Assembly (NCBI RefSeq): GCF_034140825.1 | Contig: NC_089041.1 | Span: 28,905,501 to 28,969,500 of the forward strand | DNA from: Oryza sativa Japonica Group | Lineage: Eukaryota > Streptophyta > Magnoliopsida > Poales > Poaceae | DNA: 64,000 nucleotides | Direction: 5' to 3' | Shown: positions 43,292-55,223 of the stretch, in pieces | How positions within the stretch are numbered: the first letter of the stretch is position 1 | Layout of the letters: each line of letters opens with the position of its first letter | The notes under the pieces: generated by a model | Seen by the model: only the letters and a program-made list of their open reading frames with translations | Told to the model about the DNA's origin: nothing | The model's database searches: none | Translations under genes and position numbers: made by a program

Positions 43292-43488
43292 GGACATGTT
43301 TGGCGGAGTTTAAAATTCTGAAAAATTGCTTGCTGGTATCCAGATTCTGAGAATATGAAAAAATGCTTCTAGTTTATTTTTAGATTCTACAACTATAATT
43401 TCTCAGAATCTGGCTTAAAAAACTGACTGTTTGGGGGATCTTTTGAATTTGGAGAATCTACAGCTACCAAAGCTTCTCAAACAGGCCC
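43292..43488. mobile_element. Small TIR MITE
   Basis: GGACATGTTTGGCGGAG at the left faces CTTCTCAAACAGGCCC at the right. The inside has CCAGATTCTGAGAAT mirrored by TTCTCAGAATCTGG. Confidence 0.55.
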
Positions 43489-43680
43489 TTAGTTCAAACT
43501 CGTTTTGATTTGTTAATGACTTGAGCTAAGGTTCTAGTTCGTTAGGTGTAATGAGGTAGCTCCTGACCTGCTTGCAAGCAAAAAGAGCCAAGGCAAGCAA
43601 CAGGTTAACAAACACAACATTCTAACAAAGAAATTAAAACACATCTCTAACCCTAGGATTCCAATCCTAGTACATACTAT

Positions 43681-43911
43681 CTCCGTTTCGAAATGTTTAA
43701 CGCCGTTGACTTTTTAGTACATGTTTGACCGTTCGTCTTATTCAAAAAATTTAAGTAGTTATTAATTCTTTTCCTATCATTTGATTCATTGTTAAATATA
43801 TTTTTATGTAGGCATATAATTTTACATATTTCACAAAAGTTTTTGAATAAGACGAACGGTCAAACATGTGCTAAAAAGTCAACGGTGTCAAATATTTTGA
43901 AACGGAGGGAG
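43681..43911. mobile_element. Stowaway-like MITE
   Basis: CTCCGTTTCGAAATGTTTAA pairs with AATATTTTGAAACGGAGG; inner GACCGTTCGTCTTATTCAAA pairs with TTTGAATAAGACGAACGGTC. Same subfamily as the elements at 58.5 and 59.1 kb. Confidence 0.8.
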
Positions 43912-44517
43912 CATGTTATCTTCACCTATGACATGTGGCTTTCTCGAGTCTCAGACTCATCCTTCCGTCCACTTATCGTCTTGCGTTGCTTTGTTCGATC
44001 ATAGAACTGTATATTTAAATTGATTATATGGAAGTTTTGGTTGATTGTATAGAAGTATGGAAATAATGATACTTTTATTAATTCGTATATTAGTTTGCTA
44101 CTTAGACTGTATGCAAATATTTGTATACTTAAGTTGATGTTGTTCTGAATGTGTTGGTTCGTGAGCTTAACAAGCCAGCCTAAGCAGGCAAACAATCCGA
44201 TCCGAGTTAGTTTTTAGCTCGATAGGATAACAAGCCAAGCTAACTTGTTATCTTAAAATGAGCCAAGTCAAAGCAGGCTCTATGTACAGCCCTAAGGACA
44301 AGGGATGAGCGGATGGTTGACCGATTTTAGCTACGACGCACATACTAAGTTTGGCTAGCTAGATAACCAGCCGGTTATAGTTTCACTTTTTGTTATGTAC
44401 TGTAGGTAAAATTTGGTATGGCTAGTCATATAGCTGGCCTGTTAGAGATACTATGCATTTGGTCTAGATAATCTCTACTGCGAGTAATTATTCAGCAAGC
44501 TTTCGATGTAGATCATA
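43912..44517. other. Intergenic spacer
   Basis: No gene. Contains AT-rich DNA and repeated GAGCC/AACAAGCC words near 44160-44290. Confidence 0.4.
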
Positions 44518-44828
44518 GGACCCTTTTGAATCGTATGAATGAAAAAAATAGAGAAATAGAAAAAATATATAGGATTTTTATAGGAATACAAGTGTAAATA
44601 GAGAATTGCAAAATACAGGAAAAAAAACATCAATGACCATTTGATTGGACCACAGGTTGAACCTCTTGCTAACTTTTCTTCAAAATCTATATAGTATTAC
44701 TCATTTCATAGGGATTTCAAATGATAGGATAGATCCAATTCTTTGTTTCAAAGGCTTTCATAAGAATTTCTTTCGTAGAATTAAAATCCTTCAAATTTCC
44801 TCCGTTTTTCTTACAATACAAAGGGCCC
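44518..44828. mobile_element. MITE with GGACCCTTTTGAATCG end
   Basis: GGACCCTTTTGAATCGTATG faces CTTACAATACAAAGGGCCC. The body shows mirrored AGGATTTTTATAGGAAT / ATTAAAATCCTT patches. This is a common rice MITE type; non-coding. Confidence 0.65.
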
Positions 44829-45371
44829 GTAAAGGTCAGTTCGCAGTTATCAGCCTGAAAGCTGACGCCTCACTAATCCTGAATTCTGTCGAATCGGATA
44901 AAGAACAATCCCAATAATGTTCATGGGGATCACAAAGGCAAAAGTGCTCGGAATCACTCGCACATCAGAATACAGTAATAACGCGACCAACTGCAATCAC
45001 CAAAACTTGTGGCTGCAAACAAAACTAGTGACCAATAGATCGAACTGCAAACTTCGCTACCGATGAGTACTTAACTTAACGAGTACTACAACGCTAGGAG
45101 CTGATCTATCGATGCCACGAACTTTCACGGGCCCCTTGATTCAAGAAAGCACTCCTATAATTGTAGCAATCGTACTACGATATATTGTCGTATAACCATT
45201 AGTCCTTATCAAATCTCTGCCACCTCACCTCTCATAATAGGAGCAAACGACGAACCATGAAAACGTTGCTCGCATGCCTCCAATTATTGGTGCTCCACAT
45301 GCTCTGAACTGGTTAAAATAACAGCACATCGGTTCACGGAAGCGATGCTGCTGACGAGCCCGGGGATTCTC
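44829..45371. other. Intergenic spacer
   Basis: No gene. Resembles 42440-42780 in several words (CGCCTCACTAATCCTGAA then TGCCACGAACTTTCACGG), so the two are probably diverged copies of one repeat. Confidence 0.5.
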
Positions 45372-45713
45372 TTTAGGTGGTGTTAGGATCTGGCGATTTA
45401 ATTTTAGTCCATGTATTTAGATACTAATTTAGAGTATTAAATATAGACTACTTACAAAATATATTACATAAATAAAAGCTAATTCGTGAGACAAATTTTT
45501 CAAACCTAATTAATACATAATTAGAGAATGTTTACTGTAGCATCACATAGGCTAATTATGGATTAATTAGGCTTAATAGATTCGTCTCGTAAATTAGTCC
45601 AAGATTATGGATGGGTTTTATTAATAGTCTACGTTTAATATTTATAATTAATATCCAAACATCCGATGTGATAGGGACTTAAAAGTTTTAGTCCCATCTA
45701 AACAAGGTCTTAA
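45372..45713. mobile_element. MITE, GTTTAG-TIR type
   Basis: The right end, read inverted, is AGACCTTGTTTAGATGGGAC. Inside, GATTAATTAGGCTTAATAGA and TTCGTCTCGTAAATTAG match words in the MITE of peroxidase 5 intron 2. The left end is diverged. Confidence 0.6.
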
Positions 45714-46519
45714 TTTGGATAGATGCACACTAACACTTTACTGATCTGGACAGTACGTGTGCATTATTCAGTTATATACTCTACATATTTTGAGGGTTTG
45801 GAGAACTTGTGGCCATGTGACGAAGTGTGTGACACGGGGAGATGTAACTCGTCAGCTACCATGGCTAATGAGTGGCCAATATTTTTATCCAAAGAGAGAA
45901 TAAATTGAAGTTCCTTGTTTTTTCCTCACTAGCTTTGCTGGTGTAGGGGTAGGAGTATTAACCAAACTTGTGGGTTGTCTGTACATGACTTGATGTATTT
46001 GATTAGGGTTGATTAGGCACAACGATGGTGATGGACATTTGGGTGTGAACCGTCGACTGCCTGAAAATGCGCTAAGCCGGCATAATCATAGCGAAAGAAA
46101 TGCTAGACTGTTGACGTCGCTATTGGCAATATGTAGACAAGGCCTTTTAGTCCATAAATTAACCCATTTTGCTTGTGGAATTCAAGCTCTAATTCTTTTG
46201 GTTTTTTGGCTAGTAAATGGTGGCACATACTATTCTGACCGGGTACGACGTGACAACAGCCAATTAGCCTAACCTTTAAACGCTTTTGTGTTCCGACAAT
46301 GCGGTATGCAGGCTGTCAGGTCTCAAAGTCGTATGGTGGTTCGTGAGTCCCCATCTTTGTTCCCAGAAGCAAGATAGGTAATGCTGCATATTTTCAAAAT
46401 AAGAGATAGGTAACAGTACGTATTTTGAAAAGTTGGCAAACAAATTTGCAGCAGTAGAAAATTAGCATGGGAAAACGAGATCAACTGTCAAGAGTGACGA
46501 ATACGAATTCAAATTGATA
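45714..46519. other. Intergenic spacer
   Basis: No supported gene; an 87-codon frame at 46009-46272 has no recognisable motif. Confidence 0.4.
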
Positions 46520-46987
46520 CTCCCTCCGGTTTTATAATTCTCGATATTTTAGACAATGGTCTTCAAAATATAGGGTCTGTTCACTTTGATATTATTTTCA
46601 ACTATACCTTTTTTTTTAAGTTGCTAAAATTTTGGTTACGTTTAGTTTGTTAACAAATTTTAGTAAGTGCATATGAAATCTTGCCAAAATTTGACAACCT
46701 TGCCAAAATTTTGACAATATTACCAAAATTTGGTAATGCCAAAATTTGGTAAGGTTGAAAATGGTAGCAAAGTGAACAAGCCCATATATTTAACCTTAAT
46801 TTTCTATTTTAATATATACAGTAAATAAATGCATGTTTACATTTATTATAGTACGTTGAAAGATAAATATATATATATATATATGGTGTTATAGTTAAAC
46901 AAAATAATTATAAAATTATTGATAGTGAAGTTATAAAAAGTTTGACCACAACCTTATCCAAAATGTAAAGAATGTAACCGGAGGGAG
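46520..46987. mobile_element. Stowaway MITE with another MITE inside it
   Basis: Outer ends CTCCCTCCGGTTTTATAATT and ACATTCTTTACATTTTGGAT (as its inverse) with GTAACCGGAGGGAG, flanked by TA. It is interrupted at 46573-46783. Confidence 0.7.
46573..46783. mobile_element. Nested MITE (GGGTCTGTTCACTTTG ends)
   Basis: GGGTCTGTTCACTTTG faces CAAAGTGAACAAGCCC, with TACC/AAAATTTGG words near both ends. It inserted into the Stowaway, so it is the younger of the two. Superfamily is likely PIF/Harbinger (3-bp AT-rich target). Confidence 0.75.
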
Positions 46988-47335
46988 TACAACTTCTAGT
47001 TTTCACTCCATGGTATACTAAGGCGAATACGAGTTCTAAAGAGAAGTCAGGGAAGCTGGCTACTCTATCGCTCTCCATTAGCATATTTCTCAAACTCCTA
47101 AACGTTATATCAATAAACTCTCTCAGTTGTATGTAGACTGTTTTTTTACATATGACAGATTGTATGTAGATGACTAGATGGATAAAAGAGTTGAGGGTAA
47201 TCCAAAGTGTCAATCTACATGCAAAATGAAAACATTTATTAAATGATGATACAAAACAAAACACTGCAATAAAAAGTGGCCAAAAATGAAATCAACTCTT
47301 TCTTTTATAAAAGCTTTCTATATAGATTTTTTTAA

Positions 47336-47384
<49 letters not shown>

Positions 47385-47997
47385 CAAGTTTATAGTGATT
47401 AATATTTAATTAATTATATGCTAATATTTGTCTCGTATTACATGTTAGAAAAGCTAAATCCCAATTTATCTTTTGAACGCAACCTAAATCAATTAACCAA
47501 CGAAACCATCAGTTAATCAGAGCGTGGAAAAACCATCATTCACAAATGAATAATAGGTGTAAACGTAGCCATCAAAGAAGAGGATAACAAATTGTGCTAC
47601 TCCTGAATGCAAACTGGTTTAATCCGGATAGTGAACCGTACGTACATTGGGGTCCGAGGGGATGAACCGTACGGCTCAACATCCGGTGATAATGTTGCAG
47701 CCGTATCATTCAGGTTATCAACTCAACTGTCACCGGCTAGCTAGGTTACAACTCATGTGTATGTCTGCCAGTTTTGCCGGCCGCCGGTTGTGGCTTGCCA
47801 GGCAGGCAAACCTGCGGCACAGCTCAGAGCACATGTTTTGTTTAGGCGAAATCACATTTCACATGGCAACAAATTGATAAGTATCTAGAAAATTAATTAC
47901 AGTGTTTAAGCTGTGGCAGTGTAGTACCCCGGACAAATAATTTATTAGGATCGGGATACTACCTATGATAATCTTTTTCCTTGATAACACTAATAGA
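46988..47997. other. Intergenic spacer with (TA)n
   Basis: No gene. Holds the microsatellite at 47341 and AT-rich DNA. Confidence 0.4.
47341..47383. repeat. (TA)n microsatellite
   Basis: About twenty uninterrupted TA units; likely polymorphic among accessions. Confidence 0.9.
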
Positions 47998-48910
47998 GAA
48001 GTGCTTTTTAGTCCCGGTTTGTAACCCTCTGTAGTCCCGGTTTTCACTACCAATCCGGGACTAAAGAGCGCTATCTTTCGTCTCGGTTAAAATACCCAAG
48101 ACTAAAGAGTTCCGGTTGGTGTTACCAACCGGGACCAAAGAGAGGGTAGCGGTAGTGAGATGGTCTCTTTTTTTTTTCTTTTTTATTTTCTCCCGAATCA
48201 AGTGGGATACATATCCCAAATCAAACCCCAAATACCCAAATCAAACCCCAAATCAAAGTAACATCACAAATCTTATACATCACAGATCCATACAAATGTA
48301 AAATAAATCACAAAATTATCCATACAAAAGTACATCACAGTGAATCACAAATAAAAAAAACAACGTTGACTGCCGCTGCCGCCGGCCGCTTGCTTGCTCC
48401 CGCCGAGCGCGGCCCCATCGGCCGCCGCCGCACGGCCGCTTGCCACGCGGCCGCCTCGCTCCGCCGCCGCCGCACAGCCACGGCCCCGCCGCACGGCCGC
48501 AGCCCCACCAGCCGCTGCCACGCGGCCGCCTCGCTCCATCGCCGCCGACCGGCCGCAGTAGAGAGGGGAAGGAGGAGGAGGAGGCGGGGAGGGGAAGGGG
48601 GACCAGAGAGGGGAAGCAGGAAGGGGAGGGCCAGGGGAGGAAGGGGATATCGAGGAGGCGCTGGAGGTGGATACCGAGAGACTTAAAAAGGAGAGAAAAA
48701 AGGGGAGGGGTCACCGCAAGGAGATAATTAGGGCACGCGCTTGGCAGTCTATTTTGGTCCCGGTTGGTATAAACAACCGGGACTAAAGAATAGTTCTTTA
48801 GTCCCGGTTGTTTATACCAACCAGGACTAAAGATAATTGGAGCCTGACCCTACCCACCAATTTCTTTAAACCGGCACTAAAAATAATCTTTAGTCCCGAT
48901 TGTATGAGTG
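47998..48910. mobile_element. Non-autonomous CACTA-like element
   Basis: Starts CACTAATAGAGAAG; the right end reads inverted as CACTCATACAATCGGG. Many TTTAGTCCCGGTT/AACCGGGACTAAA words sit at both ends as subterminal repeats. At 48754-48829 two such words form a hairpin with arms over 30 bp. The GC-rich centre (48360-48700) is low-complexity GCCGCC sequence, no transposase. No 3-bp target duplication could be confirmed. Confidence 0.7.
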
Positions 48911-49112
48911 GGTATCGTAGTACTTAGATTAGGATCACCGGCGACTGGCTCGCCATCCCACTGCCCATGAGTTCGGCATGCGGATCGAGCTCTGTATTAA
49001 TTTAGTGATGGGTCTTCGACGATGCATAGTAGATATTTTGCCTCACCTCCGGCCACAAAGGGAGTAGATCTTTTCTAGTAGTCCATTGAATAGTTGTGCT
49101 ATACTAATAAAA

Positions 49113-49270
49113 AAAAGAGAGACATTTAACTATTTGTCATTCTTAAGATGTGATGATAACAGATTTACCACTCGATGTCTAACATATGGGCCGCATGTGT
49201 CTATGACATGTGGACCCAGTGACAAATCTGTTATCACTACTTATAAAAGTGGTAAATAGTTAATTATTCC
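49113..49270. mobile_element. Small inverted-repeat MITE
   Basis: ACATTTAACTATTTGTCATT and GATGATAACAGATTT face AAATCTGTTATCACTACTTA and GGTAAATAGTTAATTATT. About 45-bp arms, non-coding. Confidence 0.5.
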
Positions 49271-49641
49271 TTAAAAAAAAAGAAGGCAAGGAAAGAGTAG
49301 CGGAACGCGGAAGAGAATAAATGGGCTGAAGAGAACACAACCAGCCTGCAGGTTTCGATGCAAAGAAAGACGTAGGTGATTCAGCCCGCTTTACGGGCCT
49401 ATCCACCAGGATTTGGTTGGGCGGCCTAGCGTGACTACAGCCCATGCAAGGGAAGCACGATTGCCACCGCCGATCTCCATCGCAAGTTACGGCCTGTGCA
49501 ACACTGAGTTGGCGCTAGGATTAAGGCCGAGCGAGATCGGATATCACATGAAATGGACCGTACTTTCTCCACTAAGGAGAAGGAGAGAACTCTATGCGGG
49601 CCGGCGTAGCAAAATGCGTGGCTTGCCCACAACTTTTCTGG
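49271..49641. other. Intergenic spacer
   Basis: No gene; two overlapping opposite open frames (49413-49676) have no recognisable features. Confidence 0.35.
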
Positions 49642-49851
49642 GGAGTAAGTCCACTTTGACTACCTTAATTAATTAGTGGTCGAATCTGATTCGTATCTCT
49701 AAATCAGAATACCGGATATCTCGACCCCAACTATTAAAACCAATGTAATTTAACTCACATCAGCGAAATTGCATTGGTTTTAAATAGTTAGGGTTCATGT
49801 ATACTAATCAAATTATGTCACTAAATAAGGGAGTCAAAGTGAACTTATTCC
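49642..49851. mobile_element. 210-bp MITE of the GGAATAAGTTCA MULE family
   Basis: GGAGTAAGTCCACTTTGACT and GGGAGTCAAAGTGAACTTAT then TCC are the family termini. The inside has ACTATTAAAACCAATG mirrored by CATTGGTTTTAAATAGT. It has no captured DNA and no clear target duplication. Confidence 0.65.
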
Positions 49852-50097
49852 TATTTACTAGAGAAATCTATGGTTGATCTGAAGAGGGCCCAGAAAACCG
49901 ATGGGCCAACTTTTAGGCCCAGTAGAGCTGGGAGGAACTCGTCTACTGCACGAGAAGGATTTTCCCCCTTCTATTCCCCTTTATCTTTGCTGGCCTAGAC
50001 TTTTTTCTATCGTATTGGGCTTTTTGAGGGGCTTTTAGGGCTTTTCATCTAGATCAGGACAAATTCAATAGGTGGGAATGGGATACCAACCTGGGCT

Positions 50098-50746
50098 CCT
50101 AATCGGCGACTGGTCGTGCGGGGGCGTGGGCGTGGGCGCGCGACCAGCACCACTCCCACCTACAATCCTAGTACTACTTGTCCCGTAGTACACTAGTACT
50201 ACTCCTAATTGCTGATGCTGCCTCCTATACTACTACTACTCCTAACTACTCCGTACTGCTGATGCCTCCTACACTATTACTGCCTACGAGGAGTCGGGGC
50301 GTGGCTCGCCCGCGCGGCGCGCCTAGTAGTACTACAGTAGCACTACTATTAGTAGTACCTAATAAAAAATATATTTTTTATATGTATATATTTTTTTATG
50401 TGTAAAAAATATATACAAACTTTATATACGATATATACAAATTTTGTATACAACGTGTACAAACTTTATATACGGTATGTACAAACTTTGTATACGCACG
50501 TATTAAAAAATCGAAAAAACCCAAAAAACATCATGTATACAAACTTTGTATACATATTAAACCCGAAAAACCAAAAGAACCAAAGAAAAACCGAAAAGAA
50601 AAAAAAACAGAAGAACCAGCGGAAAACCAAAGAACAACAAAAAAACCGGACACACGTAAGTCCTCCAGCCGCCTAGCCCGCCGCGCCCCCCGCGCGCGTG
50701 GCCGCGCCGCGCGGGGGAGTAGGGGCGCGACTAGTCGCCGATTAGG
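50098..50746. mobile_element. TIR element with CCTAATCGGCGACT ends
   Basis: CCTAATCGGCGACTGGTCG faces CGACTAGTCGCCGATTAGG, with GC-rich subterminal DNA at both sides. The centre (50405-50560) holds several TACAAACTTTATATACGRTA-like 22-bp repeats. Superfamily uncertain (Mutator-like is possible); non-coding. Confidence 0.65.
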
Positions 50747-51122
50747 CGTTTCGGATAACAACCGCTTGGATCTCAGCACACACATGTGTATTCTATATTT
50801 TTTTAAGTTGATTTAAATTTAATATTTTTAAAGTTTATACGGATAAAGTTTATACACCTAAAATTTATATAGTATGTTATAAACTCAACCCGAATTTGGA
50901 TTAAATTCAGATAAAAAATGTTCCAATGTATTTATTTACATGTATAATGTTTACGCACACAGATATTTTTATATTTTTTTTCTTTCAAACCTTTTTTTTT
51001 TGAATTTGTTATCAAAACCAATCAAAATGCATACATGCGTAGGAAGAAGAGAAGAAAACCGCAGTGTCCTGGTGGGTGAGGCCAAGTTGACTGTGTGCGG
51101 TGACGCGGTCACTCATGCATAA

Positions 51123-52079
51123 GAGCATCTCCGAGAGAATGGCTAAGTGACTCTCCAAGCCAAATTTTAGCCATAGCAGAGAAAAAATAGCCTCCAACAG
51201 CATCTCCATCCCACTGGCTAAGCTATATGGTTAGCCAAATACTCCCCCCAACTGGCTAAATCTAGCCAGCCACAACCACATCCCTAAGGCTGGCCAAATG
51301 CTCTCCCCGCTACCTCCTCTGATGCAATGGCGAGGAGTAGCAGCGTTGCCATCCGTCGCAGCACCGCGGTCCCTTTGAGTAGCCTCTCTCTCTCCAGCAC
51401 TGCCCTCCGCCGCCTCGAACAGGTCGTGCCCGGCGCCCGCCGCGGTGGACGAAGTCGACAGCGGCGGCGTTGACGGCGTCACCATGGGCGTGGACGACGC
51501 CAGCTGCTGCTGCTGCATCGGCACGCCGTGCGAGTGGTGGAAGTGCTGGGACGGCAATGAGGAGGAGAAGTCTTCATCCGGCCGCCTTCGCCCGCCTCAT
51601 CGCTCGCCGCAGCCGCCGGCATCAGCTCGGCGCAGCGCGCCGCCTCTGCAAGTCGCAACCGCGGCCTCCGCTCGGCGTGGCCCGCCACTCCGCTCGCCGC
51701 AGCCGCCGGCATCCGCTCGGCGTAGCGCCCCGCCTCCGCTTGTCGCAACCGCGGCCTCTGCCGGTCGCCCCGCCGCCGGCCCGCCACCGCCCGCCCCGCT
51801 GCTCACTGAAGCCCGTCCCGCACGCCCATCGCCGCAGCATCAGAGGCAAGTCCATGAGGAGGAGGAAGGTTTATGTATGAGTGGGGAAAATGGGGTGGAA
51901 GAGGAGGAAGAAGGTTATAGAGACTGACATATGGGTCCTATTTGTTATAAACTTGTAATGGAGAGGGTAGATAGAGAGGCTGTTGAAGCGAGCAACGACT
52001 TTGACTTGCTAAATCAAATGGGTAGCTGGCTATATGTATATTTGAAGAGTCTATTTTAGAGAGGCTGTTGGAAATGCTC
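51123..52079. mobile_element. PIF-like element with possible captured gene piece
   Basis: GAGCATCTCCGAGAG faces CTGTTGGAAATGCTC, flanked by TAA on both sides, a 3-bp duplication suiting PIF/Harbinger. The inside is GC-rich. On the minus strand 51557-51400 reads as plausible protein ([19 protein letters not shown], then [16 protein letters not shown]), perhaps an exon of a transcription-factor-like gene. No transposase. Confidence 0.65.
51601..51780. repeat. 90-bp tandem duplication, GC-rich
   Basis: CGCTCGCCGCAGCCGCCGGC begins both copies (51601 and 51691). They are about 90% alike. It lies within the PIF-like element. Confidence 0.75.
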
Positions 52080-53882
52080 TAAGGCGGACCCAGCCTCCGG
52101 GCCACGGCCATTTGGTGGACGGCTGCATGGGACTGGGAGTCGCGGCTATACTCTCCGCTAGGGATAAAAACAGTCACGGAAATTATCGACTAATAGTGCT
52201 ACCCAAACAAATCATACGTATGACTCAAATCATGAGACAAGTCACCTTGTTCCGATTACATCTATGTGGACTCATGTCTTTCATAGCTTAGTTATAGTCG
52301 TACAGTAGGTCATTATGCTCGTATTAGTTATATAATTAATTTCTATTTTTTTTAGCGTGATGTTTCATCGAATAAGTTAAACTAGTAAATATTAGTCTAT
52401 TAGTAGCCGATGGAGAATAGTTTTTTAAAAAAGATTCTACCGTTTTCATCCCACTTACCGCGTGCGTAACTCGTGTTCGACGTGCCGCATGCTAAACCAT
52501 ATGCCAAAATTTTCTTGCTCAAATTTGTTTCAAAGAATTTTCTAGCTCAAACTGATCGAAGCAATTTGTTGGCCGACTGCACGAGCGAACTCAAACTGCT
52601 CTGCTCTTGGGCCGACTCACTCCATCCAGCGTCCTCATCAATGTCTGCATCTGTCCGCCGACTAAGGTCTCTCTCTCTCTCGTCCGTTTCCTGACAGCAA
52701 CATAACCGTACAATTATTGCGAGGAATCAGACGGCGGGGGACGCAACGACGCAAGGCAGTTTCGGGAAGAAAAAACCCCCGCAGCCCACCGAATGCAACG
52801 TAGGAGTTCGCTCCAGTACAAACCTGTATGGTTTCTGCATCTCTGGAGGCATTCCATTGGAAGGCCAGCCAAGCTTCAGTGTTTCCATGGACCACGGCTC
52901 ATCGTTCCGGTGTGATGTGCCATCGACCCTTCTGTTGCTGACAGATAGTCTGACTTCAGTTGCCTGGTAAATTTAACAGTAATTGCAACTGCCTAAAAGA
53001 AGAGGTTAACAGTAATTACAGGTTCGCAGGGAACACCGGTGGTTACTGACAGTGAAATGTACGTTCCTCGGATGTATATTTAACTGACAATTCATCAACG
53101 GCGGCGAGCTTGATTATCGGGACTGACAATGTTGATCAATGATCACAGTATCAGAATCGAACATGCTGGAAACGTGATATTCGCATCCAAATCGCGATAC
53201 TTCTCATCTATGAACGATTGATGAAATGAGAGCAGCATCGTAATCTCCACAGTGAGCATTCATTTGCTGTCCGAGGTGCTCGAGGACAAAGCATTGGCAA
53301 GTTGTGTTCATCATGCTTTAACAGTTAGCCATGCATTGTGGTTCAGCGGAGAGACTTCTCAAATTATTGTTGTGGGGTTAGGTTAGGAGCAGGAATCCTC
53401 TGCTCATAAGAAAAGATCAACAAAACAACCAAATCATATGGGGCCGGTGAGAAGTGATGTATGAAGAAAATCACAAACAAATGAAGAGAAGATATAACAT
53501 ACTTAAATTTTTCTCACCAACATGCAAGATTCCGGGGAGCCCTGGTATAGAATATACGAGCAAGCTTAATTTTATAATAACAGATGTTGCTATCAACTTC
53601 AACTACAATACTTTGCCCTTTATTCAAGCAGTAATACAAATATCACAGATCAAATAAAACTTTTACTGCTATGCGCTTCTTTTCATTTAGATCATAACTA
53701 GCCTAGACACCCGCACACCTGAGAAGAAAAACTAATATCACTACATGCCTATTTTTTATTTTCCTCCAAGGAAAATTGATTCCACCAATTACCTAAAACT
53801 AAATGTAAATCATAGGTCCTTGCTTGAGTGACTTTGGAGGAAAAAAACAAACCTAGTACGTTGCAGATCATAGCAACTCCAA
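52080..53882. other. Intergenic spacer
   Basis: No gene or element recognised. Confidence 0.4.
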
Positions 53883-54040
53883 ACGAACAACTTGATTACT
53901 TGTTCCGATTCTCCTCCTCTTCTACTTACCTTTTCCCCCTCTCCTCCTCTTCTATTTACCTTTTTTCCCCATCCAGACGAACAACTTGACTACTTGTTCA
54001 GATTCTCCTCCTCTTCTATTTACCTTTTCCCTCTAAACTT
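53883..54040. repeat. 94-bp imperfect tandem repeat, CTCCTC-rich
   Basis: ACGAACAACTTGATTACTTG at 53883 and ACGAACAACTTGACTACTTG at 53977, both followed by ATTCTCCTCCTCTTCT and TTACCTTTTCC words. Confidence 0.75.
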
Positions 54041-54325
54041 GTCCGGGTTCATCACATCTACTGATTATATTTGAATAGTTCATCAAGGTAAACGAAGTTT
54101 AGAACTACAGAAATGCATGAATCTGGGCCTCATGTGTCCGGGTTCATCACATCTACTGATTATATTTGAATAGTTCATCAAGGTAAACGAAGTTTAGAAC
54201 TACAGAAATGCATGAATCTGGGCCTCATGTGTCCGGGTTCATCACATCTACTGATTATATTTGAATAGTTCATCAAGGTAAACGAAGTTTTGAACTACAG
54301 AAATGCATGAATCTGGGCCTCATGT
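54041..54325. repeat. 95-bp tandem repeat, three copies
   Basis: GTCCGGGTTCATCACATCTA starts at 54041, 54136 and 54231, a constant 95-bp period. The copies are nearly identical; the third differs in one base (GTTTTGAAC for GTTTAGAAC). Recent amplification. Confidence 0.95.
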
Positions 54326-54343
54326 GTCTTGTTCTGTAGCAGC

Positions 54344-54545
54344 TGCATCCTCTAGTATGCGTCTAGTACTCTAGTTCAGCATCATGTTAAATTGTATATT
54401 TGTGTAGCTGTATGCATAGTTCTGCATCCTCTAGTATGCGTCTAGTACTCTAGTTCAGTATCCTGTTAATTGTATATTTGTGTAGCTGTTGTATGCATAG
54501 TTCAGCATCCTGGTAATTGTATATTTGTGTAGCTGTATGCATGTA
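54344..54545. repeat. ~80-bp tandem repeat, two and a half copies
   Basis: GCATCCTCTAGTATGCGTCT at 54344 and 54424, each running on to TTGTATATTTGTGTAGCTGT; a shortened third copy follows from about 54504. Confidence 0.85.
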
Positions 54546-55223
54546 CCAATACATAAAAGTCTACCACTTAAGCCCGTTTGATATATGCAAAACCTGTGAT
54601 TTTTTACTTCAACTTGAAAAAGTAGAGAGTGAAAGGAGAATTTTGCAGAGGACAAAACTCTCAATTACATCTGGGCCACAGCCTATGTTTGCTAGTGCAC
54701 TCTCTCACTAAAGCGTGTTATGAAATAAAAAGCATTAGCTTTTAGAAAATGAGTGATGCTACCCACCTAGCAAGCTTTCTAATGATATCTTCTCGGCTAC
54801 AGATCAAAGGTGCGATGTATTTAATCATAGTGCAGATCAAAGGAGGTTAGCTCGAGATATTACTTGGAATTCAATTTTCAGCACAAAGAAGTGGACTGAG
54901 ACCTACAAAACTGAACCCTGTCTGCTTGCAACTTAGTCAGCTGAACAAATTTTGATCGATTTTTTTTTTATAATATGCATCTTTTTGCGTCATGATAAAT
55001 GAAAAATGTCAGTATTACAGTTCTCCATGAGCAAAAACAGTAACATCCAGAAACAAACTCAACATTTTTTTCAAATAAATCCTCATTTGAAGATAGCATC
55101 GATATTAATATTAACAATACATGAGGAATGAAAATGAATAACAAGAGGAACAAAAGCTGCAGAAATACATAAACGATTGGAAGTCGACTCAAATTGCAAA
55201 AAACTTGCCCTTGTCAAAGTTTT
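54546..55223. other. 3' flank of CIPK2
   Basis: Probable 3'UTR and downstream DNA of the minus-strand kinase. No gene. Confidence 0.45.

Noticed and set aside
48366-48727. Overlapping GC-rich open frames
   Set aside because: Low-complexity centre of the CACTA-like element, no protein signature.
54041-54325. CRISPR-like regular repeat
   Set aside because: The 95-bp units abut without spacers; it is a plain tandem repeat in a plant genome.
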